From: an uncultured Eggerthellaceae bacterium
GTDB taxonomy: Bacteria; Actinomycetota; Coriobacteriia; Coriobacteriales; Eggerthellaceae
NCBI GenBank assembly: GCA_910588095.1
Contig: CAJUQH010000007.1
Span: forward strand, 22,998 to 86,997
DNA: 64,000 bases
Reading direction: 5' to 3'
Shown here piece by piece: positions 43,764 to 51,605 of this stretch. The number at the start of each line of letters is the position of its first letter. Positions within the stretch are counted from its first letter, which is position 1. The notes beneath the pieces were generated by a model. That model made no database searches, was not told where the DNA came from, and was given only the letters and a program-made list of their open reading frames with translations. A program made the translations under genes and the position numbers.

Positions 43764-43887
43764 CCCATCCAGACAGCATCGCCATGCGGCGCCGGGCGAC
43801 CCTCAATGGGTTCCTGGTGCCGCGTGCGCGCCTTGCGCCTGCATTACAATGGTCCTACGAACTCGGAAAAGGAGAAGGAAGCGTCGC

Positions 43888-44325
43888 GTGAGAGAGCCTT
43901 TGACCGATGAACTCCTCGCCGAGCTGCTGGCTGGGCCCGACCCGGCTGCCTTCGCGGCGCAGCATCGCATCGCCGCCCATCGCACCGTGCCGGAGTACCT
44001 GCAGCAGCTGCTGGACGAGAAGGGGCTGCAGCGCGCCCAAGTGGTGCGCGCGGCGGGCCTGAACGAGACCCACGGCTACCAGATATTCGTCGGCACGCGC
44101 CGGGGCTCGCGCGACAAGATGCTGGCGTTGGCGTTCGCCATGGGGCTTTCGCTCCAAGAGACGAATCGCCTGCTCCAGGCTGCCCAGGTCAACGAGCTGT
44201 ACTGCAAGGGGCGTCGCGACGCCATCATCATATTCTGCTTGGAGCATGGCTGCACGTTGCAGCAGGTCGACGAGGAGCTGTACCGCTTCGGCGAGGACAC
44301 CATCACCTCGCCGGACAAGCCCTGA
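43888..44325 (+). CDS. Helix-turn-helix (XRE-like) regulator upstream of a Ser/Thr kinase
   Basis: This 145-aa protein contains a five-helix HTH region around residues 35-90 (TVPEYLQQLLDEKGLQRAQVVRAAGLNETHGYQIFVG) and a helical C-terminus. It ends 17 bases before a kinase gene. Kinase-plus-HTH pairs of this form recur in Coriobacteria, so the HTH protein may be a substrate or transcriptional output of the kinase; this is inference. The GTG start follows GAAGGAAG; an ATG at 43849 would add 13 mostly Arg/Lys residues. TACAAT at 43845-43850 may be a -10 box. Confidence 0.75.
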   Translation: MREPLTDELLAELLAGPDPAAFAAQHRIAAHRTVPEYLQQLLDEKGLQRAQVVRAAGLNETHGYQIFVGTRRGSRDKMLALAFAMGLSLQETNRLLQAAQVNELYCKGRRDAIIIFCLEHGCTLQQVDEELYRFGEDTITSPDKP

Positions 44326-44342
44326 AGGGCTATCATAGCGGT

Positions 44343-45653
44343 ATGATCCATGAAGAGCTCGACGAATACCTCGGCATCGTCTCGCGCGACAACGCCTATC
44401 GCGCGGTGGAGGTCTTGAAGCGGTCGGCCTACGAGGTGACCGAGACCGTGATGTTCTGCGGCGAGAACGGCGCCTTGCGGGGTCCGTTCGTGCGCAAGCG
44501 CATCGCCCGCGAGGCGGGCGTGGGCGGCGCTTACCAGGAGATGTTCCGCGCTCAGCAGCAAGGCCGTCGCTTCGTGCATGTGCCGCGCATAGAGGATTGC
44601 TACGAGCTGGGCGACGATCTGGTGGTCGTCATGGAGCATGTGGGCGGCAAGACGCTCCATGAGCTCGTCTACGAGAAGGACCCGTCGTGGATGCTGGCCG
44701 CGCAGGTGTTCCCGGTGCTGTGCGATGCCGTGGCCGAGCTGCATGAGGGGTTCGAGCCGCCGATAATCCATCGCGACCTCAAACCGTCCAACGTCATCGT
44801 ATCGCCTGCGAACCTGACGCTCATCGACTTCGGCATCGCGCGGACGTATCGCGATGGCGCCGTGGCCGACACCAACGCCTTCGGCACCCGTGCCTATGCG
44901 CCTCCTGAGCAGTTCGGGTTCGGACAGACCGGGCCGCGCAGCGACGTGTACGCCTTGGGGATGCTGCTCTACTACCTGTTGACCGAGAAGGTGCCGAGCC
45001 CGGCTCTGGCTGGGGGAGCGTTCGACGAGGAGGGCGTGCCGGAGCCGCTGAGGCCTGTGCTGTCGAAGGCGACGGCGTTCGACCCGGCGGCCCGCTACGG
45101 CAGCGCCCGCGAGCTCAAAGGGGCCTTCGAGGCGGTGGCGATGCCGGCTGACGCGGGTTCCGCCCCGGTCGTGCAGCCGCTCCTGATGCCGGAGGTCGCG
45201 CCTGGCGCTGCACGGCCGGCTGCGGGCGCTGTGCCGGCGCCCGCCCTGGTGCCCGCGGCCGGAACGGTGCCGGTTGCTGGCCCGGCGGCTCGCGGGCGCC
45301 TCGGGAAGCTCTTGCGCCTCACGGAATGGCTGGGCGTCGCCTGGAATGCGGTCGTCGCGCTGTTCATGGTGGCGACGGTGGTGGCGATAGTGCAGAAGTG
45401 CACGGAGCCTCCCTCGGACCTGGCTGCTCAGCCGCTTTGGCTGCTGGCTTGGCAGTACGGGGGTACGGGCCTGATGTTCCTGGGCGCGGAATGGTGCTTG
45501 CTCGACTGGCGCCTGCTTCGACGTAGGGTGCGGGCGTTGCAGGGTTTTCGCTGGGGCCGTTCGGTGGTCGCCGGGCTCATCGTGGCGGCGGTCGGCTTCC
45601 TGCTGATGTTCCTGGGGGTCGCGGTGGCGGCGGTGCTCTTCCCGAAGGGATAG
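44343..45653 (+). CDS. Membrane-anchored eukaryotic-type Ser/Thr protein kinase
   Basis: This 436-aa protein has a kinase domain in its first 260 residues, with a short divergent N-lobe. Motifs are HRDLKPSN (catalytic loop), DFGIAR (metal-binding) and the activation segment ending YAPPEQFG. A Pro/Ala linker leads to three C-terminal membrane helices (GVAWNAVVALFMVATVVAI; YGGTGLMFLGAEWCLL; VVAGLIVAAVGFLLMFLGV). There are no PASTA repeats, so it is not a PknB-type cell-wall sensor. Its ligand and targets are unknown; the HTH protein upstream is the obvious candidate. TATCAT stands 6 bases before the ATG, which could drive a leaderless transcript. Confidence 0.85.
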   Translation: MIHEELDEYLGIVSRDNAYRAVEVLKRSAYEVTETVMFCGENGALRGPFVRKRIAREAGVGGAYQEMFRAQQQGRRFVHVPRIEDCYELGDDLVVVMEHVGGKTLHELVYEKDPSWMLAAQVFPVLCDAVAELHEGFEPPIIHRDLKPSNVIVSPANLTLIDFGIARTYRDGAVADTNAFGTRAYAPPEQFGFGQTGPRSDVYALGMLLYYLLTEKVPSPALAGGAFDEEGVPEPLRPVLSKATAFDPAARYGSARELKGAFEAVAMPADAGSAPVVQPLLMPEVAPGAARPAAGAVPAPALVPAAGTVPVAGPAARGRLGKLLRLTEWLGVAWNAVVALFMVATVVAIVQKCTEPPSDLAAQPLWLLAWQYGGTGLMFLGAEWCLLDWRLLRRRVRALQGFRWGRSVVAGLIVAAVGFLLMFLGVAVAAVLFPKG

Positions 45654-45839
45654 GGCTGCCGCCGGGCGGGTTGTTACCCAGGTGCGCGCCAGCTGCCGTG
45701 AGTGCTAGGGCCTTCCGCATCATACGGACGTGCTGCTCGGTACTGCTGGGGCCTTTCGCGGCCTCTTCCCTTGCGTGCGGCGATATCCCGCTCGCCGATG
45801 CGAATGCTACCGGTTCTCTGATATCCTGACGTACCCTCT

Positions 45840-45888
45840 TCTCAAAGTCATGTATGGTTTTGGGGTTTAACTTTTTCTGCATTTGAGA
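45840..45888 (+). promoter_or_regulatory. Inverted repeat upstream of the MFS-CBS gene
   Basis: TCTCAAA (45840-45846) is complementary to TTTGAGA (45882-45888) across an AT-rich 35-base interval, immediately before the RBS region. It could be an operator or a leader hairpin; the drop in GC marks a regulatory stretch. Confidence 0.35.
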
Positions 45889-45905
45889 GCGAGGTCAGAG
45901 CATAC

Positions 45906-48038
45906 ATGGCAATGGGAGTGAGCAAGAAGGACATGGTGATGGTGGCGGTGCTGCTGGCAGGGACGCTGCTGGCGGTGCTGAACCAGACGCTGCTTTCACC
46001 GGCGTTGCCGGCCATCATGAGCAGCCTGGGGGTCGACGCCACTACCGTGCAGTGGCTGACCAGCGGCTATTCGCTGGTCGAGGCGGTCATCATACCGCTT
46101 TCGGCGTACCTTATCGGGCGGTTCAGCACGCGGCAGCTGTTCATAACGGCGTTCGCCATCTTCACGGTGGGCAGCCTGGCTGCGGCTTTGGCGCCCAACT
46201 TCTGGGTGCTGCTTGGTGGGCGCGTGCTGCAGGCAGCGTGCACGGGCATGGCCATGCCCATGGTGTTCACGGTGATACTGTTGGTGTTCCCGCGCGAGAA
46301 GCGCGGAACGGCCATGGGGGTCATCGGGCTCATCATCGGGTTCGCGCCGGCTATCGGTCCGTCCCTGGCGGGCTTGCTGGTCGATTCGGTGGGCTGGCGC
46401 TGGCTGTTCGGCATCGTGACCTTGCTGTCGGTGGTGGTCATCGTGCTGGCGGTGGCGGTGCTGCGCAACTACGGCGATTTCAAGCGCACCACGTTCGACA
46501 AGCTGTCGGTGGCGCTGTCGTCGGTGGGCCTCGTGTGCCTGCTGTACGGGCTCTCCACGTTCGCTTCGAGCGATAACCTGGCGTTGACGGCCGGCCTTGT
46601 AGTGGTGGGCCTGGTGCTGGTGGGGCTGTTCGTGCGCCGCCAGATGGTGCTCGAGGTGCCCATGCTGCAAGTGGACATCCTACGTACGCGCAAGTACGCC
46701 ACGGCGGTGGTCATCATCGTTCTCGTCCAAGCAGCGCTCATGGGCACAGGCGTTATCACCCCGCTGTACATCCAAGGCATCCTGGGGTATTCGGCCACCA
46801 TGTCGGGCGTGGCCATGCTGCCGGGCGCGCTCATCGGTGCGCTCATGGGCTTGGTCAGCGGGAGGCTGTTCGACCGCTTCGGCGTGCGTCGCGTGGTCAT
46901 ACCGGGCGTGATCGTGGCGGTGCTGGGTGCGTCGGGGCTGGCGCGGCTGGGCATCGATAGCAGCTTCATCAACCTGACCATCACCTACACCGTGCTGGTG
47001 GTAGGCTTGCAGTTCACCATGACGCCGCTGAACACATGGGGCGTCAACTCGCTGGACAACAGCGTCATCCAGCATGCGCAGGGGGTGTCCAACACCCTCA
47101 ACCAGGTAGCGGCTTCGATGGGCACGGCCATGCTGGTATCTATATCGGCCCTAGCCCCCATGGTGGCGCCCGAGGCATCGGCATTCGAGCAGTCGTACCT
47201 GGGCGACCACATGGCCTTCAGCACCACGTTCGCGCTCATGTGCGTGGCGGGGCTGGTCATACTGCTTTGCGTGCGCGACAAGACGCGCCAGCGCGGAGCG
47301 GCGGCTGTGGGAGCTGAGGCTGTGGGCGGCACGGCGGCTGGTGTCGAGCTGGCCGATTACGCGGCTGGGTTCGATGGCGTGACCGTGGATGCTTCGATGG
47401 GCGAGCGTTTGCCGGGAGCGTCAGGCGCTGGGTCTGCGGCCGATAGTGGATCCCACGAGGATTACCGCGTGAGCGACGTGATGAACCGTGAACCGGTGTG
47501 CGCGTCGGCCTATGCCAACATGGCCCAGGTCATCAAGCTGATGGCGCGCAACGACACGAGCGGGCTGCCCGTGGTGGACCGCAATGGCGCGCTGGTGGGC
47601 TTCGTATCCGATGGCGACGTGGCAGCGTATCTGGGGCGCAACGAGCTCTCTTTGTTCGACTCGTCGCTGAACCTGTACCGCTTCATCGATGACACGGCCA
47701 TGTCGGCCCGCTTCAGCGCGCTGCTGGGGCTCAACGTCATGGACATCGCCACCAAGCGCGTCGTGTCGGTGCGCGATGACATGCCGCTCGACGCCGCTGT
47801 GCATGTGCTGGCCGAGCGCCGCATAAAGAAGGTGCCGGTAGTGGACGGCCAGGGCCGCCTGGTGGGCGCGCTCAGCCGCCGCAACATCATGCATGCGATG
47901 GCCGATGCGCTCGATGCGGCACAGGCTGCGGGCACGCAAGGTGCCATGGGCGCTGCGGGCGGCGCGGGCGATGCAGGCTCTCTGGATGCTCTGGGCGCTT
48001 CCGCATCCAAGGCTGTGGGCGCAGGCGAAGGCGAGTAG
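45906..48038 (+). CDS. DHA2-type MFS efflux transporter fused to a CBS-domain pair
   Basis: The first 460 of 710 residues form a 14-helix EmrB/QacA-type drug:H+ antiporter (NQTLLSPALPAIMSSLG, WLTSGYSLVEAVIIPLSAYL, and motif C-like GFAPAIGPSLAGLLVDSVGWRWLF). A Gly/Ala linker leads to two CBS motifs (VSDVMNREPVCASAYANMAQ ... SGLPVVDRNGALVGFVSDGDV; MDIATKRVVSVRDDMPLDAA ... KKVPVVDGQGRLVGALSRRNI), which usually bind adenine nucleotides and sense energy state. Fusion of this transporter class to CBS domains is uncommon. The substrate is unknown. The stop lies two bases before dtd. Confidence 0.9.
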   Translation: MAMGVSKKDMVMVAVLLAGTLLAVLNQTLLSPALPAIMSSLGVDATTVQWLTSGYSLVEAVIIPLSAYLIGRFSTRQLFITAFAIFTVGSLAAALAPNFWVLLGGRVLQAACTGMAMPMVFTVILLVFPREKRGTAMGVIGLIIGFAPAIGPSLAGLLVDSVGWRWLFGIVTLLSVVVIVLAVAVLRNYGDFKRTTFDKLSVALSSVGLVCLLYGLSTFASSDNLALTAGLVVVGLVLVGLFVRRQMVLEVPMLQVDILRTRKYATAVVIIVLVQAALMGTGVITPLYIQGILGYSATMSGVAMLPGALIGALMGLVSGRLFDRFGVRRVVIPGVIVAVLGASGLARLGIDSSFINLTITYTVLVVGLQFTMTPLNTWGVNSLDNSVIQHAQGVSNTLNQVAASMGTAMLVSISALAPMVAPEASAFEQSYLGDHMAFSTTFALMCVAGLVILLCVRDKTRQRGAAAVGAEAVGGTAAGVELADYAAGFDGVTVDASMGERLPGASGAGSAADSGSHEDYRVSDVMNREPVCASAYANMAQVIKLMARNDTSGLPVVDRNGALVGFVSDGDVAAYLGRNELSLFDSSLNLYRFIDDTAMSARFSALLGLNVMDIATKRVVSVRDDMPLDAAVHVLAERRIKKVPVVDGQGRLVGALSRRNIMHAMADALDAAQAAGTQGAMGAAGGAGDAGSLDALGASASKAVGAGEGE

Positions 48039-48040
48039 CC

Positions 48041-48487
48041 ATGCGCGCGGTGGTGCAATGCGTGAGCAAGGCCAGCGTGTCCGTCGAGGGCGGCGAGCCG
48101 CGGTGCATCGGCCGCGGCTACGTGGTGCTGCTGGGCGTGGGCCAGGGCGACACCGAAGCTGAGGCCGAGCGGCTGTGGGAGAAGGTGCGCAAGATGCGCG
48201 TGTTCGAGGACGAAGCGGGCAAGACGAACCTGGCGCTGGCTGATGTGGGCGGCGAGGTGCTGGTGGTGAGCCAGTTCACGCTGTATGCGAACTGTCGCCG
48301 CGGCAACCGGCCCTCGTTCACCGACGCGGCGCCGCCCGATGAGGCGCAGCGGCTCTACGAGCGCTTCGTCGAGCTGGTGCGGCGCGACGTGCCAGTGGTG
48401 CAAACGGGCGAGTTCGGCGCTATGATGGACGTGGCGCTGGTGAACCATGGCCCGTTCACCATCTGCCTGGATACCGATTCGCTGTAG
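48041..48487 (+). CDS. dtd: D-aminoacyl-tRNA deacylase
   Basis: This 148-aa enzyme hydrolyses D-aminoacyl-tRNAs, keeping D-amino acids out of proteins. It shows the catalytic SQFTLYANCRRGNRPSFTDAA segment and the NHGPFTICLDT motif corresponding to the family's Gly-cisPro region; the length is standard. It starts two bases after the MFS-CBS gene and is probably co-transcribed. Confidence 0.95.
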   Translation: MRAVVQCVSKASVSVEGGEPRCIGRGYVVLLGVGQGDTEAEAERLWEKVRKMRVFEDEAGKTNLALADVGGEVLVVSQFTLYANCRRGNRPSFTDAAPPDEAQRLYERFVELVRRDVPVVQTGEFGAMMDVALVNHGPFTICLDTDSL

Positions 48488-48510
48488 CCGGCTGCCGCGC
48501 TTCCCGTTGC

Positions 48511-48518
48511 GGGGGGGG
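48511..48518 (+). repeat. Second poly-G tract (8 G), intergenic upstream of nagZ-like gene
   Basis: Eight consecutive G lie 54 bases before the start of the GH3 lipoprotein gene, in the 85-base gap after dtd. If transcription starts nearby, length changes would alter promoter spacing or leader structure. Confidence 0.5.
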
Positions 48519-48572
48519 CGGGCTCGCCTGGCTAGCGTTAGTCCCTGCGGGCCGCTGTGGAAGGAGGGCGCC

Positions 48573-49817
48573 ATGCCCATCCAAGGAAGCCGAGAGGCCC
48601 TGGCCGCCGGGCAGCCGGTGAGCCGTCGTGCGTTCGTGAGCGTGGCCGGTGCGGCTGCGGCGGTGACGGCTGGGGGCTTGCTGTTCGGCTGCGCGTCGCG
48701 GCAGGATGCGCCCGTCGGTGATGCCGCAGAAGGCAGCGGGAATGCCGTAGTCGACCCGCTCGCGCAGCGCAGCGAGACGCTGCTGGGCTCGATGTCCGAT
48801 CGCGAGAAGCTGTGCCAGCTGTTCTGCGTGACCCCTGAGAGCCTGACCGGCATGGGCCAGGTCATCCAGGCGGGCGACGCCACGCGCAATGCGCTGGCCT
48901 CGCTCCCGGTGGGCGGCTTGGTGTATTTCGCTGACAACATCGGCGGGCCGGAGCAGGTCGCCGAGATGCTGGGCGCTACGCGCGGCTTCGCCTTGGATGT
49001 GTGCGGCATCCCGCCGCTGCTGTGCGTGGACGAGGAAGGCGGCCAGGTGGCGCGCGTCGCCAACAGGGCGGGCATGGGTGTGGACAACGTGGGAGACATG
49101 GCAGACATCGGCGCAGGTGCCGACCCGGCCGAGGCCCGTTCGGCCGCGGAGTACGTTGGCGGCTATCTGAGCGACTTGGGCTTCAACACCGATTTCGCGC
49201 CGGTGTGCGACGTGGCCAACAACCCTGAGAGCGACACCATGCGCCGCCGCTCATTCGGGGCGGACCCGCAGCTGGTGGCGCAGATGGTGGCGGCTCAGGT
49301 GGAAGGCTTCGAGGCGGCGGGCGTGCTGTGCAGCGCCAAGCACTTCCCAGGCATCGGCGCGGCGGTGGGCGACAGCCACGATTCGCGCATCGTGTTCGAG
49401 GGAACGCTGGCCGACCTGGAGGCGGTGGAGCTCGTGCCCTTCCGTGCAGCCATCGATGCGGGCGTGCCGTTGGTGATGGTGGGGCACCTGTCGGTGCCGC
49501 AGGTGGCAGGCAGCGACGCGCCGGCGTGCTTGAGCTCGGCTATCGTGACCGACCTGCTGCGCGGGTCGCTGGGCTTCGAGGGCGTGGTGGTCACCGACTC
49601 GCTGGCCATGGGCGCGGTGGGCGAGTACTACAGCGCCGCCGAAGCTGCGGTGCTGGCGCTGGAGGCGGGCTGCGACCTGCTGCTGATGCCGGCTGACCTG
49701 GACGCTGCGCTGGATGCGCTGCGCGCGGCGGTAGACGAAGGGCGCCTGAGCTGGGGCCGCATCGACGATTCGCTGCGGCGAATCCTGCGCGCAAAGCTGG
49801 AGTACCTGGATTTCTAG
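48573..49817 (+). CDS. Glycoside hydrolase family 3 beta-N-acetylhexosaminidase lipoprotein (NagZ-like)
   Basis: This 414-aa protein has a twin-arginine-type signal (SRRAFVSVAG) and a lipobox ending at Cys40 (LLFGC), so it is exported and lipid-anchored. The GH3 domain shows CVDEEGGQVARV, KHFPGIGAAVGDSHD (the His of the catalytic His/Asp dyad loop) and VVTDSLAMGAV with the nucleophile Asp. NagZ-type enzymes release N-acetylglucosamine from peptidoglycan or glycoconjugates; on the surface it could also act on mucin glycans. GGAGGG lies just before the ATG at 48573; the longer in-frame start inside dtd is rejected. Confidence 0.9.
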   Translation: MPIQGSREALAAGQPVSRRAFVSVAGAAAAVTAGGLLFGCASRQDAPVGDAAEGSGNAVVDPLAQRSETLLGSMSDREKLCQLFCVTPESLTGMGQVIQAGDATRNALASLPVGGLVYFADNIGGPEQVAEMLGATRGFALDVCGIPPLLCVDEEGGQVARVANRAGMGVDNVGDMADIGAGADPAEARSAAEYVGGYLSDLGFNTDFAPVCDVANNPESDTMRRRSFGADPQLVAQMVAAQVEGFEAAGVLCSAKHFPGIGAAVGDSHDSRIVFEGTLADLEAVELVPFRAAIDAGVPLVMVGHLSVPQVAGSDAPACLSSAIVTDLLRGSLGFEGVVVTDSLAMGAVGEYYSAAEAAVLALEAGCDLLLMPADLDAALDALRAAVDEGRLSWGRIDDSLRRILRAKLEYLDF

Positions 49818-49861
49818 CTCCGGATTCGCTTGCTCTTTGGGGCGGCGGAAGGCTGAAAGGA

Positions 49862-50329
49862 ATGACGATGAGAGACCTTGTGCGCATCCTGTTCGTGTGC
49901 CATGGGAACATCTGCCGCTCGACCATGGCGGAGTTCGTGATGAAGGACCTGGTGGAGCAGCGGGGGCTAGCCGAGCGGTTCCATATCGAGTCAGCGGCCA
50001 CCAGCGCCGAGGAGCTGGGCAACCCGGTGCATCCGAGCACGCGCGCGATCCTGCAGCGCGAGGGCATCGATTGCTCGGGCAAGGTGGCGCGCCAGATGCG
50101 CCGGAGCGACTACGACGGCTTCGACTTGCTCATCGGCATGGACGATCAGAACATCCGCAACATGCTGCGCATCTTGGGCGGCGATACGCAGGGCAAGGTG
50201 CACAAGTTGCTGGAGTTCGCTGGGCGCGAAGGGAGCATCGCCGACCCCTGGTACACCGGCGACTTCGACGTCACCTACGATGACGTCCTTGCCGGCTGCG
50301 TCGGCCTGCTCGGATGGCTAGGGGCTTAG
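49862..50329 (+). CDS. Low-molecular-weight protein-tyrosine phosphatase
   Basis: This 155-aa protein carries the LMW-PTP P-loop CHGNICRS (Cys13, Arg19) and the general-acid loop DPWYTGDF. It removes phosphate from tyrosine residues; substrates are unknown, and no tyrosine kinase gene is in the window. RBS GAAAGG precedes the ATG; a second in-frame ATG two codons later is possible. Confidence 0.93.
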   Translation: MTMRDLVRILFVCHGNICRSTMAEFVMKDLVEQRGLAERFHIESAATSAEELGNPVHPSTRAILQREGIDCSGKVARQMRRSDYDGFDLLIGMDDQNIRNMLRILGGDTQGKVHKLLEFAGREGSIADPWYTGDFDVTYDDVLAGCVGLLGWLGA

Positions 50330-50442
50330 GCGGCAGTGTTGCTCGCGGCAGGATTCTCTTTAGCACGGTTCTAGCGCTGACTGGTAATCAAGCGACAGCT
50401 GGTTCGCCATAGCTCAGGCCAATGGAAAGACAGGACAGGGCC

Positions 50443-50532
50443 ATGACCACGTTCTTTGTCATCTGGATAATCGCAAGCGGCTGTCTGGCCGCCACATGCT
50501 TTGCAGCCGTGTACTGGCTCAATAACAGGTGA
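50443..50532 (+). CDS. Small hydrophobic peptide (29 aa)
   Basis: The frame encodes a single membrane helix (MTTFFVIWIIASGCLAATCF) ending in NNR. CAGGACAGGG lies just upstream as a possible RBS. Small single-helix peptides can be regulators or toxins, but nothing else identifies it and it may be a chance frame. Confidence 0.35.
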   Translation: MTTFFVIWIIASGCLAATCFAAVYWLNNR

Positions 50533-50537
50533 CCGTC

Positions 50538-50612
50538 ATGCTCGACTTGTCCAAGACCATAGTCATCGACACCGAGACGACCGGGCTCGCGAAGAGCGAC
50601 GAGGTCATATAG
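50538..50612 (+). pseudogene. Remnant of a DEDDh (DnaQ-like) 3'-5' exonuclease
   Basis: The 24-codon frame MLDLSKTIVIDTETTGLAKSDE carries the DxE motif of exonuclease motif I (VIDTETTGL). It then meets a TAG where DnaQ-type proteins usually have Gln in DEVIQLG; after the stop the frame reads LGFGAG and then loses similarity. It looks like a nonsense-mutated 5' remnant of a proofreading-type exonuclease gene. Confidence 0.5.
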
Positions 50613-50752
50613 TTGGGTTTTGGGGCGGGGGCAGTCTGGCTACAATCAAACGCTTTCGGAAAGCTCCAGCGCGCCTGCAGCCTGTACGAGAGGGTATAAT
50701 TCGAGCCGTAAAGCAGGGGAGTCAGCCAAGCCAATCCGGGAAAGGGGGCCGC

Positions 50753-51403
50753 GTGCTTCGTGAGGACAATATCTTCTATGCCAAGCGCAACCTGGTTGAT
50801 AGCATTTGGAAAGAAGCTCGCATCGAGGGCATAGGCATCACCTTTCCGCAGACCCAAGAAATCGTGGAGGGACGATCGGTTGCTGGACTATCCATTGATG
50901 ACGTGATGGTGGTGAACAACCTCAAGCATGCATGGCAGTACGTGTTCGAAACCCTCGACGAGCCTCTGACGCTTGAGTGGGTGCGTGGCCTCAACCTCAA
51001 GATTGGTGAGGGCGGCATCGTACGCTACGCAGGCGACCTGCGCACCGGCACGGTGACGATGGGTGGCACGTCTTGGATTCCGCCTATGCCGGATGTGCGA
51101 AAGCTGGCAGAGGTTATCGAGAGCCTTGCGCAAATCGAGGATGCAACGGACCGCGCCCTGTCGGCCCTTGCCTTGATCTCGCGTGCTCAGATGTTCAACG
51201 ATGGCAACAAGCGAACTGCGCAGCTTGCCGCGAACAAGATTCTGATAGAGTCAGGTGCAGGGATATTGGCTATCCCTGAGGAGCACAAGATGGGCTTCCT
51301 TGAGCGGCTTGTGTCCTTCTATGAAACCGACGATCCCGCAGAGCTCAAATCATTCCTGCGCGATACGTGCTTGGATTGCCCAAACCTCTCTCCTGAAAGT
51401 TGA
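50753..51403 (+). CDS. Fic-fold protein with altered active-site motif
   Basis: This 216-aa protein has a Fic core. The signature HPFxDGNKRT is replaced by QMFNDGNKRTAQLAANKIL, so the catalytic His is a Gln while the anion-binding GNKR loop is kept. AMP transfer by the usual mechanism is therefore unlikely; other activity or a binding role is possible. A flap-like region (GTSWIPPMP) lies upstream as in other Fic proteins. The GTG start at 50753 follows AAAGGGGG. TATAAT at 50695-50700 is a likely -10. No obvious antitoxin gene is adjacent. Confidence 0.8.
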   Translation: MLREDNIFYAKRNLVDSIWKEARIEGIGITFPQTQEIVEGRSVAGLSIDDVMVVNNLKHAWQYVFETLDEPLTLEWVRGLNLKIGEGGIVRYAGDLRTGTVTMGGTSWIPPMPDVRKLAEVIESLAQIEDATDRALSALALISRAQMFNDGNKRTAQLAANKILIESGAGILAIPEEHKMGFLERLVSFYETDDPAELKSFLRDTCLDCPNLSPES

Positions 51404-51605
51404 TTCTCGGCAAATCCGTAATCTGCTCGCTTGATGATGGGGCAATGCCTGCTCTATCATCGCGGTCGTGATGTAGGGCAAGAGCGCATGCTCCTAGCAG
51501 CCTTGCGGTTTGCTTGCTGTGCGCACGTGTACCGAAACGACAGGGCTTGTGAAGCGGTTTGGAGCCGTGGCATTCTGACTGACGGTCGGGTGGAGGCCAG
51601 CGGAT

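Larger units (their letters stand above)
50330..50752. other. Degenerate interval with tiny frames before the Fic-like gene
   Basis: This 423-base stretch is AT-richer than its surroundings. It holds a 29-aa membrane peptide frame, a 24-aa exonuclease remnant, and promoter-like boxes TACAAT (50641-50646) and TATAAT (50695-50700) before the Fic gene. No full-length gene is present. Confidence 0.5.

Noticed and set aside
48447..48572. Upstream extension of the NagZ-like gene
   Set aside because: It overlaps dtd and encodes Arg/Pro-rich sequence through the poly-G tract; a good RBS and a Tat/lipoprotein signal start at 48573.
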